From contig JAEMWC010001634.1 in assembly GCA_016490735.1 (NCBI GenBank), positions 1 through 64,000 on the forward strand: a DNA stretch of 64,000 nt, read 5' to 3'. The translations under genes were made by a program, and so were the position numbers. Source of the stretch: Pachyseris speciosa. Its lineage: Eukaryota > Cnidaria > Anthozoa > Scleractinia > Pachyseridae. Positions 34,701 through 46,791 of the stretch are shown one piece after another (the first letter of the stretch is position 1; each line of letters opens with the position of its first letter). The notes under the pieces are model-generated. The model made no database searches, had not been told where the DNA came from, and was given only the letters and a program-made list of their open reading frames with translations.

Positions 34701-37700
34701 AAAGTTAATTAACAGGAATTTGTTCTCATTGTTGCTAGGTGTCCAACATGAAAATTTAGAATTACCGTGAAAAAGGAAAATACCTGGAAGAATCTTTGAT
34801 CCTGGTTTAGGCAACAAACCCTTGGCTCGTATAACTTCAACCTCCAGCATTCCTTTCCTGTCGAACAGTCCCAGTTGTATATCTCCCATAGAAGGCGAGG
34901 CCAACACTTGACGGCCAACAATCTGAGCTGGTCCCAGGCCATCGATAAAATCACACAAGTGACCCTCGTTTCCAAGCTTTATCCCTGGTGGAATCCATGG
35001 GCTGGAAGGAAAAAAGGAAGCATTAACGGTCATCTTCCAGGACAGAGCAATTTTTCAGTTGCTTGTCGCGTAACCAAAGCCAAAGTTAACACTCAAAACG
35101 CAAACAACGCAGTGAGCCAATCAGAATACGAGGCAATCAGAATACGAGCCAATCAGAATACGAGGCAATCAGAATACGAGCCAATCAGAATACGAGGCAA
35201 TCACATATAGCCAGAGCAAAGCGCGGAAAATACGCGCGAGCAACTCGCGCCGATTGGTTTTGGTTTTGCTTCTCATTGGTCGAGAAAGTGGCGCATGTTT
35301 TGCCAACCAATCACAGAGCGAAGCAAAGCAAAACCAAAGCAAACATACCCATTCACCCTAACCTAATCCTAATGATAACCCCAACAAAGTCCTAACCCTA
35401 AACCTCACCCTGACCGTAGATCCAATTCCTTCCCAAACAGACAAACAAACAAACCTTGGTGGTTTCGCGTCTATAAATATGCAACCACGGTATCCCTTTA
35501 AGTCCTAGGGGATTCGTATTTCACCTCCCCTAAAACCGACTGCGTGGGAGACTAACACCAATCGCAATCGAATACGAATGAATGTTTCGCGTTCAACCGC
35601 GCATAGACCGACTCTTGAGAGAGAAACTCAAGGAGAGGAAGAAAGCAACTTTACTGAAATTCTGAATGTCTGTCAATTTTGATTTGAGTTGCTCCAATAG
35701 TTTTGTTTCTTAGTTTTCCCAAAAATTTCTCCGCGGCATGTAATGTATACTGCTTAGTATTCCCTGTCTGAAACACAGTTTCGTGAGTTAAGCCTACATT
35801 TTGTATTCGTTTTAGTGTTGCTTGGATACTTCAGTCTTTAACACCTTCAGTCCAACTAATGTCTCTTGACGAATAATCTCTATACCAAACAAGCACAATA
35901 CAGATTTAAAAAATAGGGATCTTAAAAAATATCGAAACAAAAAAAACTTTCAAAGCTTTGATTTGAATTGTAACACTTTGGATCCTACCCATGCACAGAC
36001 TAAACAAACGCACGTCACTTGATACACGGCCCGCTTCCTGAAACCCTTACCTTATTTCAGACCAAAATCTCCGATTTTCGCTACCCTATTTCAAACCTAT
36101 TTCACGTACACGGTTGGCGTAATCATAATTAAAAGACAAAACAGAAGGGCTTTTGTTGATGGTCTTATCGCCTAAAGACGAAGAAGTAGCTTCTTATAAC
36201 AACATACCCAATTTAAGACTAGAGTGCACAAACCATACCCTATTTCAGGCCAAAAAGGTCAAAATCGATACCCTATTTCAGACCAAAACGGCTAAAAAAC
36301 CAAACCCTTTGGGGTTGCACATACCTATATAGCCCATATAAGGGAGTACTCCCCCCGGGTGGGCGGTTGAATAAGATCAGACGTACCCTCATACTCAAGT
36401 ACGAGTCACTTATAACTCATTGTAAGGCAAAGATGCATATCCCATGCATAATGAGCGCAAAAGCGACCTTGTTTTAACAGCTGAGAGGCGATTATAACAC
36501 TGAGACTTTTCAAAGAGTTTTCCGTCTTCAACTTCCTACGCCAAATGAGGGCGCCTAGAAATTTCACGGAGAACAATATTATTCTGTTTAATAAACAAAA
36601 CTATTACAATGGCATAAACATAACATAATTGCCTAATTATTAATACATCGATATGTTTCGATCACGGTGGTTTGAAAAATTGAAAACACTTCACAAAATA
36701 CAACTTGGTGAAGATAACATTAGTAGATACTCAGTTTTAATTTGCCTGACACAAGAAACACTCAACAAATTGCACAATACGTTATTTGTCGAGCTGCGCA
36801 AAGAAAATTAAAACATTTTTCTTGTTATTCAATAAAACGAATCTTTTCGTCTATGAAGCCAACGATACACCACGAACTCAGACATAGAAACAACTGCTAA
36901 TTTTTAAATACATCACAGCATGTTCCCCGCCATAATTATACTGCTTCTTTAGGCGCTAAAACAGCAGCCAGGGCAGACTGGCAAACGATAATGAGTTCAA
37001 ACATCTATTAGCATAACAGCGACAGAGAAATAAATTCTATATTTACTCAGTTCTGTGCTGTCTGGCGTTAACAAATGTATGGTAAATACGAGACAGAGAG
37101 GTTCAGAATTATCCACAAACTTTCCACTAAAATGAGGTCCGCACCGAGTTTAGCTTAAATTCAGTTACCCTGCGAGCAAAGGCCCTTCGCTGCTCGCAGG
37201 ATAAAATTCAGTAGCTGCAAGATCGAAATCACAATTAACCTAATAAAAGCCTCTCTCTCTCCAGGCCTGATTTAATAGCAAATAAATGTTCTTGCGAGAG
37301 CGTCCCAGACAATACAGCCGGGAATACAGCGAAGTATCGCTCTAGTATAGCGTCTCTGATGATACCATGGGTCTTTCTCTGTAAGCGCCTTCCAGAGATT
37401 TCCCTGAATTTATTACGTGAAAAGCCGTTGCTAGCACTTCTCTTGAACGAGCAGTGCGTCGAGGATTTTTCCTTCGAAAAAGGCGACTCTTCCACATGAT
37501 AATCATTTCCTCGGGTTAAACAAATTAGAGGCTAACTGGCACACAAGAAACCGTACCATCAAACAACAACCCAAAATGCTAACAGATTGAGAGTCGGTAC
37601 CCGCGCGGCTTCTTGACGCTTTCGGCGCATGTTGCGCTTCATTCAAAAGTGGAGCACAAATTACCTTTTAAGGTCTTTTCTGTGCTTTTCGTTCCAACTA

Positions 37701-40700
37701 CTGTACGAGACTGCGGATAAATCCCTGAAGCGAAAGTTACTAAGCAGTACTTTCCCGTGCTGGTCATTCTTTGTTATCACTGTGTAAGGTGATTCTCGTG
37801 TTTTGAGTCTTTGAAAGATATCATGAGACGTGGCCACTCAGAAGAAAGCTAATCAATAGTGCTGTGTACTGCACTGTAAAAACTAGTTCGTATGTTTGAG
37901 TCTGCGACCATTCAAATGAAAGCTACTGTGCAGTAAATTCCTGCATGTGATACTGTTTATTATGGTTCTAATTTAAGTGTGACCAATCCAAAGGAAAGCT
38001 ACAGAGCAATCAATTCATGCATGGTGTTTAACGTGTGTGTCCGTAACCTTTCCAGGCCGAGTCTCGATGAGACTTTATAGCGATCATCGAAAGTCACTAT
38101 TACACCGAGCGAAGAAGATCTGATTCTTTACGCCACTGTATGTCAATAAACTACTTAGTGTTACCATTCGAGTGGAAGCTGCTTGGCGGAAAATTCTTAT
38201 GGTGCTTGGCGATCGCCAATATGGTAATTTTCGAAAATTCGTCTAATTAAGAGTTCACGAGTATTTTGATCAAAAAACGGACAAAAATGGACGCTGGGCG
38301 AAAAGAATATTTTACAAACTATTAGCGACTTTTGTGTGTTCATCAAAGGTGTATGATTATTATAATACACACGAGTCAGTAACCTGCTATGTAAAGCAAC
38401 AGCTTACAGTGAACAATAGAAATCAAAGAGCGTCTCACCTTCTCTTTGATCGAACAACCTGGCTCACAACATCACTAAACCTCGCCATTTTAGCGCGGAA
38501 AGTCCCGATGTAAACTACACAATACCTATTTAAAATCGTCTATAAACAGAACAGAGCGTTTTCTCGGAAATTAGCTGAGAATGTAAATATTTCATGAAAG
38601 CTCGTTAGCAGCGAAAGAGTGCAATTCATCAACCGCGCGCGGTGGATGACGTTATGTAAAATAAATTAATTGCCGCTGTGGCTGACAAGAAGCTGTGGAA
38701 CAACAAATATATCATTTGCACAATAAATTTTCATAAATTCTGTTTGTCTTGAGGAATATTAATTAGTGACCAGAGAGGACCCTAAAGGTACACTTAGTTG
38801 AAAATTGCCGGCTGCGATTAACACAGCCTCAAGATTCCCGGTTTGTGTGAGCGAAGAATGTTTGGTGGAAATAGAACTTCCAAGCACGAGTTTCAAACAA
38901 TTATTATCTGCTCCTTCAAAAGATAAAAATTCGATCAAGAAAAGTGATCTTCATTATTGCATCTGAACATACAATCCCAAAGTGTGACTGTTCAAATGAA
39001 AGCCATTGAGCAGTATACCTTTAATACTGGGCAATGTCGTCAAGTTTTCACAATTTTGCCCAGAAAACAGTTGAGGATAGGTTTTCAGTTACGATATTGG
39101 ACTCTAGGGGGACGGGCAGCTTTAAGTGGAGAGCGATGAAAATAATTTACAAACCATTACATCATACCACAAGGATGAAGGCACGTCGTTTTCTGGTTTC
39201 ACGATCGCTTAAAAACCGTAGAACGTAAATTTTAACTTGAATCTATTTTGTCTTGTACCCTAAGTTATGATCCTCGCTTTTAATTGCTGTTTGAATGTGG
39301 TTTGACATCACAGCACCACAAGCGGGTCAACAGTAACTATAGACAATTTATTTACCTGATCCAAAGAAAACCGCAGCTAGCGAAACAGTCATAAGAGATT
39401 TGCGATTTCGTTTTCAACGAGCTTCTGTTCCGCCTTTGATTTTCTCGTTTTTCAAAGCTAACATTGACAACGACCAAAGTTGTAGTGGATGAATTTGAAA
39501 GAGAACAAAACCGGTTTAAATTGATAAAGTTAGCGAGGAAGCTACACAACAGACTACTGAAGACAATGATATTTTGCAGTACCTCACAGGGGCCCAGAGA
39601 TGCGAAGCCACTGTCTGGAAGGCATGCTCGATTCTTGACATGGCTACGACCAAGGCGTACAACAAGCAAACTCACACGAACAAAGGCAAAAACTTAACAA
39701 GCCCAGCTATCACGAAGCTGGTCTATTAATCAGCCTCGGGTTCAAACAGCTGGCAAGTGAATCAAAGCACTTTGTAAGTAACCCGCATTAAATTTGAAAA
39801 TTTCAATTTTCGCGCGGTAGTCATAGATACTAGAATGGCCTGCAGATATTTGGAAACTGTTCCGTGCCAATCTTTCTCAGCAGAAAAGCTTGCATTTGCT
39901 TTAATTTCTGACATAAGACACGACTTCGTTAAAAGCAAATGCATAGATATCGCCAGGAGATAACACCTCGGAGTGGAGCCAATTTCGAGCGTACGGGCTG
40001 CAGTGTGTATACTTATAATGCCCTTCAATAAAGTTTGATTTGACCAAATGTATTTATGTACAAAGTAAAAAGTAACATCAGCCTGGACATTTTCCAATTC
40101 ATCTCCCAGCTCAGACATTGTACTATACCGAGGAGTGCTTTGAATTGCGATAAGGCTTGCGCCACCTTCGCCTCTCCCACAATGGAGAAAGATTAATTTC
40201 GAAAAGCACTGAAACACTTGCTGTTTTGCATATCAAAAGAATTGAGAAAAACCTCACCGAGATGCAATTTTTAACGCCGATTCGATCTCGTAGTTCTTAT
40301 TTTTGCGGTCCATGCAACCTTGAAATGAATTCATTCTCTCAAAAAATACATTCGATTTCTGTCTGAAGGCGCTGGGAAACGAAACGTTATCATGAAAAGA
40401 TATCGTTTAGAAAGTCGTAATTAAATGGATGTGTTTTGAAACATATCAAGAACTAATCTGCATTTTGATATAACTTAATTAGGCAAAGCCAAAGTCTCCC
40501 GCGAGTACCTGTATTTTATCTTGTACTCTTTTTTCTGTTTTATACCCATTCGTTTAGACCGGTAATCGTGCAATAGAGAGCTTGTTCGCAGCTATGTAAT
40601 CGTAAGAACTCAATTTTTTCGAGTCTGTAGATGAACTTTCTTTCCTGTGGTGCTGTTGTGATATTTGCACAAGGCAATTCTGCCTTTGGAGTCTGCGGGT

Positions 40701-42742
40701 GACATGCTAAAGTGCGGCCATCCAAATGAAAGCGTCTGAGCAGTTCTTTCCTGTGGTGCTGTTTATTATTCTGTACAAGGTGGTTCTTCTTTTTGAGTCT
40801 GTGGATGAAATTCCGAACTGTGGCAATTCAAATGAAAGCTACTCGGCAGTACTTTCTTTTGGTGCTGTTTATTATGCTGTACAAAGTGATTCGAACTTTT
40901 GAGTGTGTGGACGAAATCCTAAAGTGCGGCCATTGCAGTGAAATATACTGAGCAGTACTTTCCAGTGGTGCTGTTTATTATGCTGTACATGGTGGTTCTT
41001 CTATTTGAACCTGCGGATGAAATCCTAAAGTGCGGCCATTCAAATGAAAGCTACTGAGCAGTACTTTCCTGTGGTGCTGTTTAGTATGCTGTACAAGGTG
41101 GTTCTAACTTTTAAGTCTGTGGATGAAATCCTAAAGCGTGACCATTCAAATGAAAGCTACTGAGCAGTGCTTTCCTGCGGTGCTGTTTATTGTGCTGTAC
41201 AAGGTGGTTCTTCTTTTGATTCTGTGCATGAAATCCTAAAGTGTGACCATTCAAATGAAAGCTACTGAGCAGTACTTTCCTGTGGTGCTGTTTATTATGC
41301 TATACAAGGTGGTTCTAACTATTGAGTCTGTGGATGAAATCCTAAAGTGTGACCATTCAAATGAAAGCTACTGAGCAGTACTTTCCTGTGGTGCTGTTTA
41401 TTATGTTATACAAGGTGGTTCTAACTTTTGAGTCTGTGGATGAAATCCTAAAGTGTGACCATTCAAATGAAAGCTACTGAGTAGTGCTTTCCTGCGGTGC
41501 TGTTTATTGTGCTGTACAAGGTGGTTCTTCTTTTTGAGTCTGTGCATGAAATCCTGAAGTGTAACCATTCAAATGAAAGCTTCTGAGCAGTACGTTAAGC
41601 TGTTCATGTTTATTTTGTGGATGAAAGCTGTAATGCTCTCTTACAATGCTCTTCGTGCCAAATCTTAAACGGAAATGATACGATATTTATCTTATCACCA
41701 CCGTGGGGTAAATTAAACTCTGAGTTTTTGACGGGAACTGAACCAGAAGCACATCGTCTGTCACAGGTGGTGGGTTGATTACCATCAGGGTGGGGTGGGG
41801 AAAATGTTGTACTCGGTCTTATATTTCCGCCAAAATGAAAATTACATCGTTCACAGTACATTTTAGAAGTCAATATTTATGAGGGTCCCCCAGGGGTTTT
41901 TGGGGAACGAGGGAACACGGGAAATTTGGCAATGGGAACACGGGAACAAAGCAAAAAAATCGTAGGGAACAAGGGAACATCAAATAGTTAAAGAACAGGG
42001 GAACAAACACAAAAAATTACAAGGCCCTACGTTTTTTACATAAACGTGGGGGTGACAGAAGATTTTCTGCTGTTTTCTGATTTCTTTGGCAAGTTTTTGT
42101 TGCCATCTTTCGTGTCTATTACGATTTGTTTTAATTTTTTTGTTACGAAATACTTTCACAAAGTCAAAAATATCACAGAAATAATGATCAAAATTTATCA
42201 GCAACACTGTAGACCTTCAATCAGTTATTTTGTTTTGTTCAGATTGGTTAATTAGGACGTATATGCAAAGAATAAGAGATAAAATTTAATCTTGAAAGGG
42301 TAACAAGGGAACAAGGTGTAATTTTGGACGGGAACAAGGGAACAGAGTTAAAATGTTTCCAGATTCACAACTGCAAAAAAATTATTTCCAAAACCTGATA
42401 ATTATTTAAACTTGAGTACGTGCTCAGGATGTCAATAAAACAGTACAGCATGTACTAATTTGTTTTCACTAATGAGAAATTCCGAGATTCGTTAATAAAG
42501 CATGGGATTATTAATTAAGAGAGGGAACTTGAATTAGCTCTTTCTGTCAAAGAACTACGCTGGCGTTTTGTCATCTTTTCGCAGCGCACGAAGATATAAA
42601 TAACTCTGAGAGTATTCCGAATCTCATAGGAACAAAATTATTATTATCTTCTCATGACGCTTACGCTCTGGCAGATGTTATGCCGCATTTACACCAAAGA
42701 AGCAAGCCATAGCCAATGGCCAAAGGTCCTTTGGGTCATTCC

Positions 42743-42797
<55 letters not shown>

Positions 42798-45700
42798 CAT
42801 TATTATTATTAACATCTAGAACGATATTACAAAAAAGGGAAAACGGCGGCTTTCAATGAAATGATCATACTTACAGGTTTGATCAGCATAATGATCCGCA
42901 CCACACGAAGGAATCATTGTTCACCTTAGCTTTCATTTGAATGGTCAAACTTTTAAACGGAGTTTCATTCAAACTCACAAAAGCTACAAAGCGTCTCAGT
43001 TCATTTGAGTTGAATGTGTAAAATATGAAACCAAAAAAAAGTGGTAATTGCATTGAAAGTTTCTAAATTATTTAGCGTGAGCGCGGTCTTTAACTCGAAA
43101 GAACTTTTGTAGGCTTATAACTTCTCTCACGAAACGTAAGCAATAAATGTTTAAACTGTCCAGTCAATCAGACGGTGTGTGCAGAATTTCTGAACTGGTA
43201 CGACTCGTGTACACAAAAAATGACGACTAGGTTTTGATGACACCAAGTTTGGATTCCACGACGAGCGATCAAATTCGCAGATCTCTGGCATACCTGCGAC
43301 TTGAGTCGGCTGCAGTCGCCTAGAGTGGCTGTCTACTCCGCAACGACAAACGATAAGATCGCCATTTTAATCACCGGCTTTCGCTGACACAAAACTATAA
43401 GAAGGGACCTTAAGCCGCCTCAATGACAACACCACAAAAGTTATAATAATTGCACACTAGTTTACAACCATGTGTATTTACGTACTTCTAAAATGAAGCC
43501 CTGGCTGCTTTTGCCCGCGTCGCCTTATAACCCGAGCCCTCGCACCCAAATCAGCAGTACCTACCTACTCTCGCAACTTGTAACCGAGCCTGGTATGCTA
43601 TTCAAGCTACCGCTCCTGTCACTCGCTATTGACGACGACCTGCTGCTTCGCCCGCTCCCGCCTACACTCTCACCGCGTCCCGTCCCGCGGGAGGGCTTGA
43701 TATATCCCCCTGTAGGGAAGACATGGAGATCATTAACACTGCCAGAACGAGCTTCTTCGCGAACCAGCAGCTTGCCTGTGGAGGAGAGGGGTGGGGAGAA
43801 ACCGTCAGTATGTGCTTTTTTAGTTCTCTTATTCTTATTTCAATACTGTGGTGGAGTGGGCATCTCCGATTATGATTGATTCTCAGACGTAACTAAACGA
43901 TTTAGCAACTCCGCCATATGATTGTCTCAGGACCCTCTAAATGTTGAATGAACGGCGTGAGCTCAGCTGCGAAAAGCACTGATATACAGCTACTTGAAGA
44001 AACGTCGTAAGAAGGTCTAAAACATAAACGATACAACCATATGGAATTATGGGTGGGCTAAAGGAGTGCGCATTAATATTCAAACATTTTCCTCGTGGCA
44101 CAACGGCCAGCTCGTACGACAGAGTTCGGGAAAAACAGATGAATACTGTTCACGCCTTTTGAAAGTAGCCAAGTTGGCAAACAGTGGGCAGTAGTGTATG
44201 TAGTTTGCAACCTCTTCATAAGCTACATGCATTAAGAAATGCTGCCATACCACCCATAAACGCAAGTGTTCGGAGTTCGCTTTGGGCATGCCGATCTTTA
44301 GTGTAAGTAAACAGCTTTTAAAATGCAAATAAGTAAATAGCTCAGACAACGTTTATTCAATCAGGTACATAAAACATAACCAGAACCTTAGAACATTGGT
44401 TGCAATTGTGTGTCCAATAGTTCCATAAATTCTTCATTCTTTTCAACAACAGCTTAGACTTCTGTTTATCAAAAATCTAAGACGAAAACCATGTGAAACT
44501 ACTGAGAAAATGACGAATAAATGAAGAGAAGACTCAAGATGGCACCAAGCTTCGCACGTGAACACCGCATGAAGTCTTCAACCAAAACCAATCAACAATC
44601 GATATTTCAAATGAGGTCACACTCAGGCTACGGTTGGATGATTACAATATTCGAATTAAATTTGAAACGAAGAATGCAGTCCGTTCTCAATTAATCAAAA
44701 CTATTCTCGAATAATAGGCGGCACGCGCTGCGTATTTTGACTGTAAAAGAACGAAAAACATAATCGTTCACTCATAATCTAAAACTTTTAATATTTGAAA
44801 ACTAGCACAAACAGTTGCAGAGAAGAAAATTATAAAAGCATCAAAAGGATCCACCGGAGAAGATATCCAGTTGTAGTCTTACGAGACTGATTATAAAGAA
44901 AAGACTTAACTTACCTTAAATATTCAGCAAGAATTGTTAGCGTTAGAAATTGTAACGAAAGAGGTTTACTCCGATCATGTTGCTTTCACGTAAAAGAGGT
45001 TACTTCAAAGTGTTTCAAACAAGGAGACATGGTCAGTGAAAATTATCAACCATCATTAACAATAGATGCAATTAGGTTATCCTTGTCAAAACGACAATAA
45101 CCAACACCTTCGAGCTGCGATGTTTTCAGAGGTTACTCATTAATCGTGTAATTAGGAAGCTAGAAACATGCACAATCTTGAAATAAGTCCGTTACATTAT
45201 ACCCTGGCAGGCTGCTGGTAAGTGCTGTTAGTCTCACCTTAAAACGATACGTTAGTAAAATAGCCCTAGACAGAAAGAAATAAAGTTACAGGCAAAGAGT
45301 GGAAAAAATTATGAAGTAAATGTCAAGTGAATAGACAGGGTCTCAATTATTGGTTTTTGTTGGAGGAGAAAAAGTCCCTTTGAACAAGAACAGGAATCAA
45401 CTTACAGCTTTCTCAGCTCACATATGAAGCCCAGTCAAACCTAAACCACACTGCTTTCTACCAAGCAATTCACCACTTTCACATCTCACATAATACACTT
45501 TGTTTGACCCCAAGATGTTGCATAACCACTGTTTTCAATTTCCATTGGGAGAGAGAAATTAAAAACAATGCTTATGACAAACTATGGGGGCAAACAAAGT
45601 GTATTATGGGAGATGTGTAATTCACCCCGCGCACCCCACCCTGCTGAATCACTAACAACTTGGTACAAAAGTGTTTGAGAAAAATGCTAACTACATATTT

Positions 45701-46362
45701 CTGCCGTTTAGAAATCCAAGGTACACGAAAAACGAGTCAATCGTCGTTTCCCAGATTCTACCAACCAGAAATTTTCCACATATAAAATAGCTAAAAGAGT
45801 AAAAAACGGGAGGAATGTGAGACCTCCATCGCAACCCACCGTTAGGAAGTGCGCGGTCCTTGTCATGCAAGCTTGAACTGCTGAGACTTCTACCATGGCC
45901 GAGAGGTACTGGACTCGCAATAGGAAAAGGACTACGCGCCCGCTCTGCTTCAGAGTCGTTCAGCGGTAAGCTGCTTAAACTGTTGCGGCGTCGTGTAGGC
46001 GCAGTTTCTAAAAAAAGACAAAAACAACAGCCTTTCAGAAGATGGTATTCGCCCCATGTGAAGAAGCTCGAAAATGTTCCCAGCTAAAAACGGAAACAAA
46101 CCAGGAAGGATTGATTTTGAAGCACAGCGCACGACAAATCGCAGGGATATGCTTTACTTCTTCACGTCAGGTCACGTGACGTCACTTCACTTCACTTCAC
46201 TTCACTTTATTTTTTGCACATAAATTTTGTAATTACAATATTAGCTAAGAAAAGAAAAAAAATACATATATAACAATTAAAGGTGACAGCGGTGTATAGT
46301 TTGTGCATGGAGGCTGATAGTACCGCGAGGGTATCGGGTTAGCCTCCATCTCGTTTGAGTGA

Positions 46363-46435
<73 letters not shown>

Positions 46436-46733
46436 GCTTTCAAAATACAAAGATCTTGAGATTGAAACCACGAGAATGTGGGGAATGAGGACAGAGACTG
46501 TGCCGGTTATTGTTGGTGCGCTGGGACTTATTAGAGAGGGAATGGACCAGAATTTAGGAAAGATCCCCGGAACCAGCAACATTAACGAGCTGCAAAAGAT
46601 CGTCCTCCTTGGAACGGCGCACATACTGAGAAGGTTTCTGTCCATCAAATAAAACCCCTCCCTGGTACCTCAGGACCAAGGATTGGCCCCGGTTCTAGGA
46701 GAGTGTAGGAAGCAATTCATAGCACTGAAAACG

Positions 46734-46791
<58 letters not shown>

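Larger units (their letters stand above)
35002..43564. other. Largest RIM intron (8.6 kb), rich in repeats
   Basis: No exon found. It holds a truncated CCAAT MITE, a degenerate CCCTAA patch, TACCCTATTTCAGACC repeats, a 9-bp-flanked hairpin, old and young copies of the 106-bp satellite, GGGAAC-rich repeats and a TTA microsatellite. Confidence 0.6.

Noticed and set aside
40690..41600. Regularly spaced repeats resembling a CRISPR array
   Set aside because: Units are 106 bp and similar along their whole length with no unique spacers; this is a eukaryotic satellite.
43472..43879. Plus-strand 135-codon open frame
   Set aside because: It is the antisense shadow of the RIM exon at 43565-43775, whose splice sites and phases fit on the minus strand.
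46277..46648. 123-codon minus-strand frame with poly-isoleucine
   Set aside because: Microsatellite translation antisense to a LINE fragment.
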